From: Vibrio marisflavi CECT 7928 | Lineage (GTDB): Bacteria; Pseudomonadota; Gammaproteobacteria; Enterobacterales; Vibrionaceae | Length of the DNA stretch: 64,000 nucleotides | NCBI RefSeq assembly: GCF_921294215.1 | Contig: NZ_CAKLDM010000002.1 | Span: 2,480,001-2,544,000, forward strand | Direction: 5' to 3' | Shown here: piece by piece, positions 21,605-30,621 of the stretch | How positions within the stretch are numbered: the first letter of the stretch is position 1 | How the letters are laid out: the number at the start of each line of letters is the position of its first letter | Program-made: the position numbers and the translations under genes | The notes under the pieces: generated by a model | Database searches by the model: none | What the model was told of the DNA's origin: nothing | Seen by the model: only the letters and a program-made list of their open reading frames with translations

Positions 21605-22192
21605 TCACAAAATTTCTACATTTAAGAAATTTTTGAGCAACAGGTGGCCCTGTTGAGTTTTGATTGACTCAGGGTGAAATTGAACCGCGTAGATGGGCAA
21701 TTCTTTATGTTGGTATCCCATGATCTCATCCAGACTACCATCTGGAAATTGACTCCAAGATGTAACCTCGAAGCAATCTGGCAACGACTCTTTGCATACG
21801 ATAAGAGAGTGGTAGCGGGTTACCCGTAAAGGGTTACTTAGCTCAGCAAAGAGCCCTTTGTCTGAATGACCAATCAACGATGTTTTACCATGCATTACTT
21901 GGCGCGCTTTTTTCACTTCTCCACCAAATACCTGAGCAATAGCTTGGTGACCAAGGCAAACGCCTAATATAGGTAACTTACCCGCGAAATGTTCGATAGC
22001 GAGCAATGAAATACCTGCTTCGTCAGGTGTGCATGGGCCGGGGGAGATCACTAAATGTGTGGGCTTTAATGCTTCTATATCCTGCAACGTGACTTCGTCA
22101 TTACGTACAACTTCTACTTCAACATTTAATTCACGGAAGTATTGATACAAGTTGTAGGTAAAAGAATCGTAGTTGTCGATGATAACCAGCAT
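21605..22192 (-). CDS. pabA: Glutamine amidotransferase, aminodeoxychorismate/anthranilate synthase component II
   Basis: A class I glutaminase subunit (195 residues) that supplies ammonia to PabB for p-aminobenzoate, and possibly to TrpE. The nucleophile is Cys79 in [11 protein letters not shown], and the His-Glu pair is in QFHPESI. Start at the ATG at 22192 ([19 protein letters not shown]); an upstream open stretch to 22432 adds about 80 residues without family match. It is not next to trp genes, so PabA is the likelier name; trpG is an alternative label used in some genomes. Confidence 0.9.
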   Translation of the reverse strand: MLVIIDNYDSFTYNLYQYFRELNVEVEVVRNDEVTLQDIEALKPTHLVISPGPCTPDEAGISLLAIEHFAGKLPILGVCLGHQAIAQVFGGEVKKARQVMHGKTSLIGHSDKGLFAELSNPLRVTRYHSLIVCKESLPDCFEVTSWSQFPDGSLDEIMGYQHKELPIYAVQFHPESIKTQQGHLLLKNFLNVEIL

Positions 22193-22480
22193 AGCAATGG
22201 ATCTATTAAAAATGAACGAGGTTGGTGTCTCAGTGGCAGCTATTGTGCAGCTCAAAAATAGAAAGGCAAGCGAAAATTCTTCATCTTTATCTCTGGAAGC
22301 CCACGCTATGCCAATCACATCGTCCACACAGCTAGCCAATAGCAAATATATTGGTAGTGAATAAGAGACTATTTCGCTTATACTGTGCCACTCTTTATCA
22401 CTGCCCTCGCCATGGATTGACTCAAGCAGCAATAAGTACTGAATTCCCCCTGCAACGTTTTACTAAAACAGGTGATTAGA

Positions 22481-23080
22481 TTGATAGACGTCAACCACTT
22501 AATAGACTCAATGAAGCCTTTACTGGAGCATTACGGTTATTTGGCGTTAGTGGTTTCCATTTTCTTTGAAGGAACTGGTATCCCTCTACCCGGTCAATCA
22601 ATACTCATCACCGCTTCCATATTGGCCTCTCAGGGTGTAATGAACTTTCCGCTAGTGATTGTGGTTGGGTGGCTAAGTTGCTTCCTTGGCAATACTTGCG
22701 GATACATCGTTGGCTACTATTTTGAAAGCTGGCTGGCGAAGAAAGGCTACATTTCAGAAAGTAAACTGCAGAAAATGCATCAGAAAATACAGAAATATGG
22801 CCCTACGGTTTTGGTTATTAGCCGTTTTGTTGAAGGTCTAAAGCAATTTATGCCACTTGCATGCGGAATGGCAAAAATGTCTAAGCGAGCATTTTTTATT
22901 GGCAACGCCATTGCCTCAACGCTTTGGGTGATTGTGTTTAGTGTTCTGGTCAATTACATTTTCGTTCACTTAGACAATGTACTGCACTTTTACCATCACC
23001 ATAAGATTATGCTGTGGACTCTATCTGGGGTAGCAATCGCAGCTATCGCTTACTTTATACTCAGGAAGAAGCGCGGATAA
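22481..23080 (+). CDS. DedA family membrane protein
   Basis: An inner membrane protein of the DedA/SNARE-associated family, which contributes to membrane lipid homeostasis and proton-motive-force balance. It has about five hydrophobic segments with the family motifs FFEGTGIPLPGQ, GCFLGNTCGYIVGYY-like segment and ISRFVEGLKQFMPLACGMAKM. I prefer a TTG start at 22481, five bases after AGGTGA; a GTG at 22472 is also possible but lacks a good ribosome binding site. The substrate of this member is not known. It faces pabA divergently. Confidence 0.85.
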   Translation: MIDVNHLIDSMKPLLEHYGYLALVVSIFFEGTGIPLPGQSILITASILASQGVMNFPLVIVVGWLSCFLGNTCGYIVGYYFESWLAKKGYISESKLQKMHQKIQKYGPTVLVISRFVEGLKQFMPLACGMAKMSKRAFFIGNAIASTLWVIVFSVLVNYIFVHLDNVLHFYHHHKIMLWTLSGVAIAAIAYFILRKKRG

Positions 23081-23189
23081 GCCTACCCTTAAAGGGCAAT
23101 CTCAACCAATAACACTAGCATTGCAGCTAACGCGCGTATATCTATGCTATATTGCGCGCTCATTCAAATGGCTAGACAATAAAAATATC

Positions 23190-23585
23190 ATGAACAAATT
23201 TAAACTCGCGATCTTGGCTTTGGGTGCCGCTATAGCGCTTTCAGGCTGCCAGACATTAAACCCACAAGATATTCAAACTACCGCTTCGACACAAACCATC
23301 GAGTTCGCGAAACAACATATCAAACCAACTCACAATGGTCGCTATGATGTGGCGGTTTATGACAATGGCGTCATTTACATCAAATTCAAAAAAGCACCGG
23401 GGACAATCTGGCTAACCGCAGAAACCAATGAAGCCGGCTATCGCGTTGCGTGTGAAAACTTACGACCATATGTGGATAAGGGAATGGTTGTTGAGGTTAA
23501 TTTCCAAGGTAATGGCGCTAGGCAGTACAATCAACATCGCTGCGAAACAGAAACGCCTACCAACCTTTTCGCGAATTGGAATTAA
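23190..23585 (+). CDS. Small lipoprotein, possibly a GspS/AspS-type pilotin
   Basis: A 131-residue predicted outer membrane lipoprotein. The start at 23190 gives MNKFKLAILALGAAIALSGC, a clear signal peptide with lipobox LSGC. The mature part has two more cysteines (VACENLR, QHRCETE) that could form a disulfide. Size, lipidation and the cysteine pair resemble the type II secretion pilotin AspS/GspS-beta of Vibrio, but I cannot confirm this by eye. A longer frame from 23121 spoils the signal sequence. A strong terminator follows. Confidence 0.7.
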   Translation: MNKFKLAILALGAAIALSGCQTLNPQDIQTTASTQTIEFAKQHIKPTHNGRYDVAVYDNGVIYIKFKKAPGTIWLTAETNEAGYRVACENLRPYVDKGMVVEVNFQGNGARQYNQHRCETETPTNLFANWN

Positions 23586-23604
23586 TAACGTAAATTTCAG
23601 ATAA

Positions 23605-23644
23605 AAAGAAGCCCCTTGAACTCTATGAGTTCAAGGGGCTTTTC
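23605..23644. terminator. Bidirectional terminator, lipoprotein gene / trpS
   Basis: AGCCCCTTGAACT (23610-23622) pairs perfectly with AGTTCAAGGGGCT (23628-23640) around CTATG, with AAAAAG before and TTTTC after. It serves converging genes. Confidence 0.95.
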
Positions 23645-23657
23645 TATAGGTTGGCAT

Positions 23658-24674
23658 CTAAGCTCTTGCTACAAAGCCCACCGCTTCATAAGCTTTCGCC
23701 AAAGTAACCGAAGCACGCGCTGAAGCTTTCTCAGCTCCTTGCTTCATAACTGAGTTAAGATACGCTCTATCTTCACGAATGCGCTTGTATTCGGCTTGAA
23801 CAGGCTCAAGCATCGCCACAATCGCGTCACCGACATCTTTCTTAAATGGGCCATACATTTCCACACCTTGGTATTGCGCTTCAATTTCTTCAAAGCTTTT
23901 ACCTGTTGCTGCTGCGTACAGCCCCATAAGGTTGGAAATGCCCGCTTTATTTTCGATATCGTGCGCAATACGTGGTGGAGTTTCGGTATCTGTTTGCGCT
24001 TTATTGATCTTCTTGATGATAGATTTCGGCTCTTCAAGCAAGGTGATAACGTTCTTACGGTTATCATCAGATTTCGACATTTTCTTAGTCGCATCTTGAA
24101 GGCTCATTACACGAGCGTTCACTTTTGGAATGTATGGCTCTGGCACAGTGAAGATTGGATTGTCAGCACCGTAGATATTGTTAAAACGAGTCGCAATATC
24201 ACGAGCAAGTTCTAGGTGCTGCTTTTGGTCGTTACCAACCGGCACTTGATGTGCGCCATAAAGCAGAATATCTGCAGCCATCAATACTGGATAACCAAAT
24301 AAACCAGCATTGACGTCGTTCGCATAGCGACTGGATTTGTCTTTGAACTGAGTCATTCGGCTCAATTCACCCATTTGGGTATAACAGTTAAGAAGCCAAC
24401 CTAATTGAGCATGTTCTGGTACGTGTGACTGAACAAATAGTGGGCTCTTTTCCGGATCAACGCCAACAGCAAGGCAGATTGATAGTGCGTCTAACGTTGC
24501 TTCATGCAGCGCTTTCGGGTCTTGGCGAACCGTAACCGCGTGAAGATCAACAACACAATACTGGCAATCGTAATCATCTTGCATTTGTTGCCATTGACGA
24601 AGAGCACCCAAGTAGTTACCAATACTTAGTTCACCAGAGGGTTGAACACCACTCAATACAATGGGTTTGCTCAT
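23658..24674 (-). CDS. trpS: Tryptophanyl-tRNA synthetase
   Basis: Class I aminoacyl-tRNA synthetase that charges tRNA-Trp; 338 residues, the usual size. The HIGH-like motif appears as [12 protein letters not shown] near residues 14-25 and the KMSKS motif as TKKMSKSDD near 192-200. It is the last gene of the dam-rpe-gph-trpS series. An unusual perfect inverted repeat lies in the 124 bases before it. Confidence 0.97.
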   Translation of the reverse strand: MSKPIVLSGVQPSGELSIGNYLGALRQWQQMQDDYDCQYCVVDLHAVTVRQDPKALHEATLDALSICLAVGVDPEKSPLFVQSHVPEHAQLGWLLNCYTQMGELSRMTQFKDKSSRYANDVNAGLFGYPVLMAADILLYGAHQVPVGNDQKQHLELARDIATRFNNIYGADNPIFTVPEPYIPKVNARVMSLQDATKKMSKSDDNRKNVITLLEEPKSIIKKINKAQTDTETPPRIAHDIENKAGISNLMGLYAAATGKSFEEIEAQYQGVEMYGPFKKDVGDAIVAMLEPVQAEYKRIREDRAYLNSVMKQGAEKASARASVTLAKAYEAVGFVARA

Positions 24675-24723
24675 AGGTTTTATTCCTTAGACTTCTTCAT
24701 AAAATTCGGCTAGAGCTGTGTCA

Positions 24724-24761
24724 GTTAATGAGTACACAGCGAGTTCAGTGTACTCATTAAC
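24724..24761 (-). repeat. Perfect 14-bp inverted repeat upstream of trpS
   Basis: GTTAATGAGTACAC (24724-24737) is the exact inverse of GTGTACTCATTAAC (24748-24761), with a 10-base spacer. It lies between gph and trpS, about 50 bases before the trpS ATG. No T-tract follows on either strand, so it does not look like a simple terminator; an operator or a structured leader are both possible. Confidence 0.85.
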
Positions 24762-24798
24762 CAATATATTTCTAGTGAAAAATGGGGGAATATGAAAA

Positions 24799-25485
24799 TT
24801 AAGCAGTGACTGAAACTAACTCTAGCAAATCTCGCAGTGAATCGGCGACATAATCGGGATTGGAGTTTGCAATTGGCTCACCGTGGTTGTAACCATACGT
24901 CAGCGCTAAAGAGCGACAGCCAGCATTTTTCGCAGCCAGAATATCGTTTTTAGAATCCCCTACCATGAGCATTTCTGATGACTCTAGGTCGTGCTTATCT
25001 AACAACCAATTTAACGCTTCTGGATCTGGTTTTTTATTAACGAAAGTATCACCACCAATAACATCAACGAAGTAGGTATCCAATGCGTGTTTTGCCAATA
25101 CCTCAGGTACAAACTTCGAAGGCTTATTCGTCACTAACGCAAGTTTGAAGCCAGCTTGATGCAGCTGTGCTAATACAGCTTTAACGTGTGGGTATAAATG
25201 ACTTAATCGGTGCTCACCTTGAGCGTAATACTCATCAAAAAGACACCGTGCTTTGGCAAGTAGTTCAGGGCTCAACTCAGGCGAAACTTGCATGTTTTGG
25301 CTGAGAGAGCGGCCAATTAGTAAGTCAGCACCATTGCCAACATAGCTTTTTACTTGCTCTAAACTCACTGACGGGTAACCTAGTGACTGCACTGCCTTGT
25401 CGGCCGCTTCCGCAAGGTCTGGCACGCTATCAAGCAAGGTTCCATCGAGATCAAAGGCAATCAATTTTATTGAATCAAATGACAT
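24799..25485 (-). CDS. gph: Phosphoglycolate phosphatase
   Basis: HAD-superfamily hydrolase (228 residues) that removes 2-phosphoglycolate formed from repair of oxidatively damaged DNA ends. Motif I FDLDGTLLDS holds the nucleophile Asp, motif II is ALVTNKPSKF, motif III K is in the NKKPDPEAL segment, and motif IV is MVGDSKNDILAAKNAG. It follows rpe by about 40 bases, the classic dam-rpe-gph order. Confidence 0.95.
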   Translation of the reverse strand: MSFDSIKLIAFDLDGTLLDSVPDLAEAADKAVQSLGYPSVSLEQVKSYVGNGADLLIGRSLSQNMQVSPELSPELLAKARCLFDEYYAQGEHRLSHLYPHVKAVLAQLHQAGFKLALVTNKPSKFVPEVLAKHALDTYFVDVIGGDTFVNKKPDPEALNWLLDKHDLESSEMLMVGDSKNDILAAKNAGCRSLALTYGYNHGEPIANSNPDYVADSLRDLLELVSVTA

Positions 25486-25523
25486 CTTATATCCACATAC
25501 AACTTAAATTAAAGAAAAACGAG

Positions 25524-26195
25524 TTATTGAACCTTAGCCAGTTCTGCTCTCATCTGGTCAATCACTTCTTTATAATCTGGCTGACCAAAAATCGCAGATC
25601 CTGCAACAAACATATCCGCGCCCGCTGCTGCAATTTCAGCAATATTGTCAGCCTTAACGCCACCATCAATTTCTAAACGTATATCGCGACCAGATTCGAC
25701 GATACGCTGTTTTACCGCTCGCAGTTTATCGAGAGTATGAGGAATGAAAGATTGACCACCAAAACCAGGGTTTACTGACATCAACAAAATCATATCGACT
25801 TTATCCATGATGTAATCGAGGCATGTTAAAGGCGTCGCTGGATTCAAAACCACCCCAGCCTTGCAGCCATGATCTTTGATAAGCTGCAAACTTCTATCTA
25901 CGTGCTCAGACGCTTCGACATGAAACGTAATCATTGATGCTCCTGCTTTAGCAAAGTCCGGAATGATGCGGTCTACAGGCTTAACCATTAAATGCACATC
26001 AATAGGTGCTGTGATGCCGTAATCACGCAGAGCCTTACAGATTGGTGCACCAAAAGTTAGATTCGGAACATAGTGATTATCCATAACGTCGAAGTGCACA
26101 ACGTCTGCTCCTGCAGCAAGTACGTTTTCCACTTCTTCGCCTAAGCGAGCAAAGTCAGCAGATAAAATCGAAGGAGCAATTAGAAAATCTTTCAT
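25524..26195 (-). CDS. rpe: Ribulose-phosphate 3-epimerase
   Basis: Interconverts ribulose 5-phosphate and xylulose 5-phosphate in the pentose phosphate pathway. The TIM-barrel protein is 223 residues from the ATG at 26195 ([19 protein letters not shown]), preceded by AGAGG. Metal and catalytic residues sit in [23 protein letters not shown] and [11 protein letters not shown]. An upstream frame extension to 26258 is unsupported. Confidence 0.97.
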   Translation of the reverse strand: MKDFLIAPSILSADFARLGEEVENVLAAGADVVHFDVMDNHYVPNLTFGAPICKALRDYGITAPIDVHLMVKPVDRIIPDFAKAGASMITFHVEASEHVDRSLQLIKDHGCKAGVVLNPATPLTCLDYIMDKVDMILLMSVNPGFGGQSFIPHTLDKLRAVKQRIVESGRDIRLEIDGGVKADNIAEIAAAGADMFVAGSAIFGQPDYKEVIDQMRAELAKVQ

Positions 26196-26321
26196 GTCAG
26201 GCCTCTTAGGTAGCGCGATATTTGAACTATACGCGCTGATTCTACCTAAGCCTGCCATCAGATCATAGATGGAATTGATGGTTTAAGGTTTATTGAGCTG
26301 TAAATACAGAATTAAACAAAT

Positions 26322-27146
26322 CTACTCAGACTCTTTTGGCATGTACAAAGCCAGTAGCTCGTCAACTTTGTTACGACCATTGCCATTGCGACTAATCGTT
26401 CGTTTCACTTTCACTACATTGAGCGAAGCACCATGATATAAGCGTCGTGTTAGGGTCGTATCATGATTTGAGATGAGTACTGGAATTCCCCTCTTCACTG
26501 CCGCAGTTTCTGATATGTCAGCTAACGCTGCCTGATCGTCTAAAGAGAAGCCATTGCCTGCGTATGAGGTAAAGTTCGCTGTCGTCGATAACGGTGCATA
26601 TGGTGGGTCGCAATATACAACGCTGCCTTTACGCGTTTTCTTGATGCTATCAGAGTAACTTTGACAAACGAATGTCGCCTTCTTTGCTTTTTCTGCGAAG
26701 TACTCTAATTCAGCTTCAGGAAAATAAGGCTTTTTGTACGAGCCAAAAGGAACATTAAAGCCGCCTTTCTTGTTATATCGACACAACCCATTGAATCCAA
26801 AGCGGTTCATGTACAGAAAAGCAAGTGAGCGATACATAACATCGTCAGTTTGGTTAAACTGAGCACGGACATCGAGATACACCTCTTTGCGATTGTGCTC
26901 TGGGGTAAACCAGCGCTTGGCTTCTGATATGTATTTTGTTGGCTTTTTCTTAAGTAAGTTGTATAGGTTAATCAGATCAGGGTTGATATCTGCTAACAAA
27001 TATTGCTCGTAGTCAGTGTTGAGAAAAACTGATCCAGCTCCGACGAAAGGCTCAACTAACTTTCGAGCAGGAGGCAGATGGCGCTGAATGTCTTCTACAA
27101 GGCTGTATTTTCCACCTGCCCACTTCAGAAAGGCTCGTCTTTTCAT
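26322..27146 (-). CDS. dam: DNA adenine methyltransferase (GATC)
   Basis: Dam methylates adenine in GATC, guiding mismatch repair, replication initiation and gene expression; it is essential in some Vibrio because it licenses chromosome 2 replication. The 274-residue protein has the N-terminal FLKWAGGKYSLVEDI (AdoMet motif), FVGAGSVFLN, and the catalytic DPPYAPLS. It follows damX by 125 bases and precedes rpe, as in E. coli. Confidence 0.97.
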   Translation of the reverse strand: MKRRAFLKWAGGKYSLVEDIQRHLPPARKLVEPFVGAGSVFLNTDYEQYLLADINPDLINLYNLLKKKPTKYISEAKRWFTPEHNRKEVYLDVRAQFNQTDDVMYRSLAFLYMNRFGFNGLCRYNKKGGFNVPFGSYKKPYFPEAELEYFAEKAKKATFVCQSYSDSIKKTRKGSVVYCDPPYAPLSTTANFTSYAGNGFSLDDQAALADISETAAVKRGIPVLISNHDTTLTRRLYHGASLNVVKVKRTISRNGNGRNKVDELLALYMPKESE

Positions 27147-27271
27147 TTCCTGCTCAATTTACCTTGGGTTTGTTGATCTTTTGAGGTTAAATTTTGTTCG
27201 CAAAAGGCCCACATGACCCAAGGCAACAATAAGGCTGCGGAATGTAACATATTTTCGCGCGAAGCTCAGCG

Positions 27272-28774
27272 TTAATTCGTACGATTAATTTCTCTTTGTA
27301 CCTGACTTAGAGATTTTGCCCACGGCCCGACACTTTGCAGATCTCGAGGAAGTGTACTGACAGCATCACGAGCAAGCTGGATCGTTGGATAGTTCTCATA
27401 AGTAACGATGTACCAATCTTGACCACTTCTTACCGTTGGGTAGACGAATACCTTATTGTTTAGCTTATACTTTTCGATAAATTTATTTACTTCAGGCAGA
27501 GTATTCACTGCTGCAAGCTGCAGGGTGTAACTCCTTGGCGAAAATGCTTCAAGCTGTTTTGTTGAGAAAGCCACAGGCGCTGGTGTTGCTTTCGGAGAAG
27601 AAACTTGATTGGCGACAGTATTTGCAGATGTTGTGTTCGCTTCGCTCTGAGCGCCTTTTGCTTCTTGTGCTGCGGCAGGTTTCACTGCGGATTCATCTTG
27701 CATCAACTTATCTACGATAGCAGAGGACACCACTACACGATTTTTGTCGCTGTCCACATGACCAACACTGGCAGTTTTCGTTACAACTTGAGGAGGTAAA
27801 GAAGTCGAGTCGTCCACAGCGTTGGAATCAATGGCTTTTTGAATCGCAGCCGCTTGTGGGTTAGTGCTTTGGTTAGATGAAGAGCTCTGCTGCGCAACTT
27901 GAGAATTTGCATCATTGGCAGTTGATAACGTTGGTATCGCGGTCTGTTCTTTGGACGTATTAGCTATCGAGTTTACTTGACTATCTGGACTTGGTTGCCC
28001 CAATAACCACCAATAACCACCGCCAACAATTATTGCGAGCAACACAACTAAAATGGCTATTTTGCTAGGCGATCCTACCATCGAACGTATGATGATTCGC
28101 TTTGTCACTTTTTGTTCTCCTAATCGCATAATTTCACCGGGGAGCAACTTAACCTTTCGGTATGCATTGCGAACTCGTCGCTCCATGTCATCTTCGACAA
28201 AACGTACCACTAATTGTTCAAAGAATCGATCTGCTTCTTCTTGATTTAATGGTTCTATTTCAATATCGATAGACTGTTGTTCTTGGCCATGACTCAATCG
28301 AGACAAGGTTGCTTCAGTGTGTTTTGATTGTGAGAACAACAACACATTCAGTGACCAAGTTGGGTGTAATTGCGCTTCTTGTACTAACGCCCATAACTCG
28401 CCGATGAATGCCTCTGTTAAGTGGTGTGCATCATCTACGACCACAACAATATCGCACCCATCATCTTCAAGAAGTGACGTAAAGCTTTCAGCTAAAGAAT
28501 CTTGCGGATTAAAGAGAGGCTCGGAAAACAGCTGAGTGATTAAAATCGAGCGATGCTGCTCATCATTTTGGCTAGGATGACACATGATGAGCGCTTGATT
28601 CTTATCGTCAGACCAAGCTTCCAAGTAGCGATGAGCAATCCAAGACTTACCAGCCCCTTGCTCGCCACTAATTGTCACTAGATTTGAGCCGAAATTAGTC
28701 AGCAACTGTAAGCGCTCTAACAATTCGACTTGAGATTCTAACTCCAACACACGTAATTCATGCGCTAAGCTCAT
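27272..28774 (-). CDS. damX: Cell-division SPOR protein DamX with AAA domain
   Basis: DamX localises to the division septum by binding denuded glycan strands. The 500-residue protein has an N-terminal ATPase-like domain with Walker A SGEQGAGKSW (near 35-44) and Walker B-like DIVVVVDDAHHL, a single membrane segment around 233-257 (IAILVVLLAIIVGGGYWW), a Ser/Asn/Gln/Ala-rich linker, and a C-terminal SPOR domain (about 415-495) starting SYTLQLAAV. It lies between aroB and dam as in other gamma-proteobacteria. Confidence 0.92.
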   Translation of the reverse strand: MSLAHELRVLELESQVELLERLQLLTNFGSNLVTISGEQGAGKSWIAHRYLEAWSDDKNQALIMCHPSQNDEQHRSILITQLFSEPLFNPQDSLAESFTSLLEDDGCDIVVVVDDAHHLTEAFIGELWALVQEAQLHPTWSLNVLLFSQSKHTEATLSRLSHGQEQQSIDIEIEPLNQEEADRFFEQLVVRFVEDDMERRVRNAYRKVKLLPGEIMRLGEQKVTKRIIIRSMVGSPSKIAILVVLLAIIVGGGYWWLLGQPSPDSQVNSIANTSKEQTAIPTLSTANDANSQVAQQSSSSNQSTNPQAAAIQKAIDSNAVDDSTSLPPQVVTKTASVGHVDSDKNRVVVSSAIVDKLMQDESAVKPAAAQEAKGAQSEANTTSANTVANQVSSPKATPAPVAFSTKQLEAFSPRSYTLQLAAVNTLPEVNKFIEKYKLNNKVFVYPTVRSGQDWYIVTYENYPTIQLARDAVSTLPRDLQSVGPWAKSLSQVQREINRTN

Positions 28775-28816
28775 TCAGCCATCCCTTGGGGATTCTCCCT
28801 GTGAGTTAAGAAGAAA

Positions 28817-29908
28817 TCAGATTGTTCGACAATAATTTATTGCTTGCTCAATCACCGTATTCGGTACATTCTTCACAACTTCTGCTGTGCCAATACTGGT
28901 TGGTAAAACTAATCTAAGTTCACCTGCTAAAACCTTTTTATCACGCATCATATGACGCATAAAGTCTTCAAACGACATACTTTCTGGCGTTTGAACCGGT
29001 AGCTTAGCTTTTTTCAGTATAGATATAATCCGTTCAACTTGCTGCTGAGTGATTAGTCCTTGGTATTCAGCAGTTTTTGCTGCCATAGCCGTTCCAGCAG
29101 CCACCGCTTCACCATGAAGCCATTGACCATATCCAAGCTCAGCTTCAATAGCATGACCGAATGTATGACCAAGATTAAGCAAAGCACGAATACCGGACTC
29201 TTTTTCATCGAGAGCTACAACTTCTGCTTTGATTTGGCAACACTTTGCAATAGCGTAAGTCAGAGCCTGCTCATCGAGGACATAAAGCTTATCAAGGTTT
29301 TCTTCTAACCAATCGAAGAACTCAGCATCATAAATAATGCCGTACTTAATCACTTCTGCTATTCCGGCGGCAAATTCTTTCTCTGGAAGCGTCGACAAGC
29401 ATTCGATATCAATCACAACTGATTTGGGTTGATAGAATGCACCAATCATATTCTTACCCATAGGGTGATTGACCGCCGTTTTTCCTCCTACCGATGAATC
29501 TACTTGAGAGAGCAAAGTTGTTGGCATTTGGATGAAGTCAACACCACGTTGATAACACGCAGCAGCAAAACCCACTAGATCACCAATGACACCGCCTCCT
29601 AAAGCGATTAGAGCAACGTCACGGCTGTAGCTTCCTTCGAGTAAATAGGTCATGACGGTATTGAACGTATCTAAAGACTTGTATTGCTCACCATCAGGTA
29701 GCTCTAACAAAGTCGCGACACAGCCTAGTTGCTCTAATTGGGACATCACTTTATCAGCATACAAAGGAGCTACTGTCTCATTGCTGATAACAACTACTTT
29801 TTGTTTGCTGGATAAGTAAGGGGAAAGATAGGCCGGATCACTGAACAATCCGGCACCGATAGAAATTGGGTAGCTTCGCTCACCTAAGTCGACCGTAATC
29901 CGATCCAT
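28817..29908 (-). CDS. aroB: 3-dehydroquinate synthase
   Basis: Second enzyme of the shikimate pathway, NAD- and zinc-dependent, turning DAHP into 3-dehydroquinate. From the ATG at 29908 ([15 protein letters not shown]) the protein has 363 residues. Motifs: [22 protein letters not shown] (NAD contact) in part, [19 protein letters not shown], and zinc ligands in [12 protein letters not shown] and [13 protein letters not shown] three codons upstream overlaps the GGAG site too closely to be the start. It follows aroK by about 30 bases. Confidence 0.97.
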   Translation of the reverse strand: MDRITVDLGERSYPISIGAGLFSDPAYLSPYLSSKQKVVVISNETVAPLYADKVMSQLEQLGCVATLLELPDGEQYKSLDTFNTVMTYLLEGSYSRDVALIALGGGVIGDLVGFAAACYQRGVDFIQMPTTLLSQVDSSVGGKTAVNHPMGKNMIGAFYQPKSVVIDIECLSTLPEKEFAAGIAEVIKYGIIYDAEFFDWLEENLDKLYVLDEQALTYAIAKCCQIKAEVVALDEKESGIRALLNLGHTFGHAIEAELGYGQWLHGEAVAAGTAMAAKTAEYQGLITQQQVERIISILKKAKLPVQTPESMSFEDFMRHMMRDKKVLAGELRLVLPTSIGTAEVVKNVPNTVIEQAINYCRTI

Positions 29909-29935
29909 GGCTTGCACTCCAAATAAAAATTATGA

Positions 29936-30454
29936 TTAGCGTTCTTCTAACATTTTTACTATTTGGTTGGCTACCACTTTCGCACTTTGATCGTCAGTGC
30001 GAACAGTATAATCTGCCACTTCTTCATACAAACCGTTACGTTCACTAGCTAGATCCTCGAGAACCTCTCGTGGATTGTCAGTTTGTAGCAATGGACGCTT
30101 TTTGTCGCGGTTAGTACGAGCTAGCTGCTTGTCGATAGTCGTTTCTAAATATACAACGACACCTCTCGCAGACAAGCGATTGCGGTTATCTCGGCTTTTA
30201 ATTGAGCCACCGCCTGTTGCTAGAACAATACCTTGTTGTTCTGTTAGGTCATTAATGACAGCTTCCTCGCGTTTGCGGAAGCCTTCTTCACCTTCTACAT
30301 CGAAAACCCACGCAATATCTGCGCCGGTACGCTCTTCAATTACAGTATCAGAGTCTACGAACTCCATATGCAATTGTGAAGCAAGGTGTCTACCAATTGT
30401 GCTTTTGCCAGCCCCCATTGGGCCAACTAGGAAAATATTGCGTTTCTCAGCCAT
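29936..30454 (-). CDS. aroK: Shikimate kinase I
   Basis: Phosphorylates shikimate with ATP. The 172-residue protein carries the P-loop [15 protein letters not shown] (residues about 11-25), the shikimate-binding [14 protein letters not shown] and GGG in LATGGGSI, and the lid Arg in NRDKKRPLL. It heads the aroK-aroB-damX-dam run and has its own sigma-70 promoter in the gap after pilQ. Confidence 0.97.
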   Translation of the reverse strand: MAEKRNIFLVGPMGAGKSTIGRHLASQLHMEFVDSDTVIEERTGADIAWVFDVEGEEGFRKREEAVINDLTEQQGIVLATGGGSIKSRDNRNRLSARGVVVYLETTIDKQLARTNRDKKRPLLQTDNPREVLEDLASERNGLYEEVADYTVRTDDQSAKVVANQIVKMLEER

Positions 30455-30491
30455 GTTCAGCAGTAATTTACAACGTTAATTCAATGACATC

Positions 30492-30536
30492 GCCACAAGA
30501 AAGTCAGTCTTCACCAACATTTAAGACGCTTGTGGC
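30492..30536 (-). other. Long-range stem in the aroK leader
   Basis: GCCACAAG and CTTGTGGC form an 8-bp perfect stem enclosing 29 bases, which themselves contain a small AAGTC/GACTT-like pairing. It lies in the transcribed leader between the aroK promoter and start codon. Function unknown. Confidence 0.5.
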
Positions 30537-30573
30537 ACCTATTCCTCACAGATAATTCGTGATAAGACCCGAA

Positions 30574-30602
30574 ATTATCTAGATATGATGGCATTAATGC
30601 AA
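30574..30602 (-). promoter_or_regulatory. Sigma-70 promoter of aroK-aroB
   Basis: Minus strand: -35 TTGCAT (30597-30602), 17-base spacer, -10 GATAAT (30574-30579). It lies between pilQ and aroK, so aroK can be expressed apart from the pilus genes. Confidence 0.75.
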
Positions 30603-30621
30603 CTTTATTTTTTTGATAAAT

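Noticed and set aside
22193..22432. 80-residue extension of pabA
   Set aside because: No glutaminase family match, and the canonical start [11 protein letters not shown] has its own ATG at 22192.
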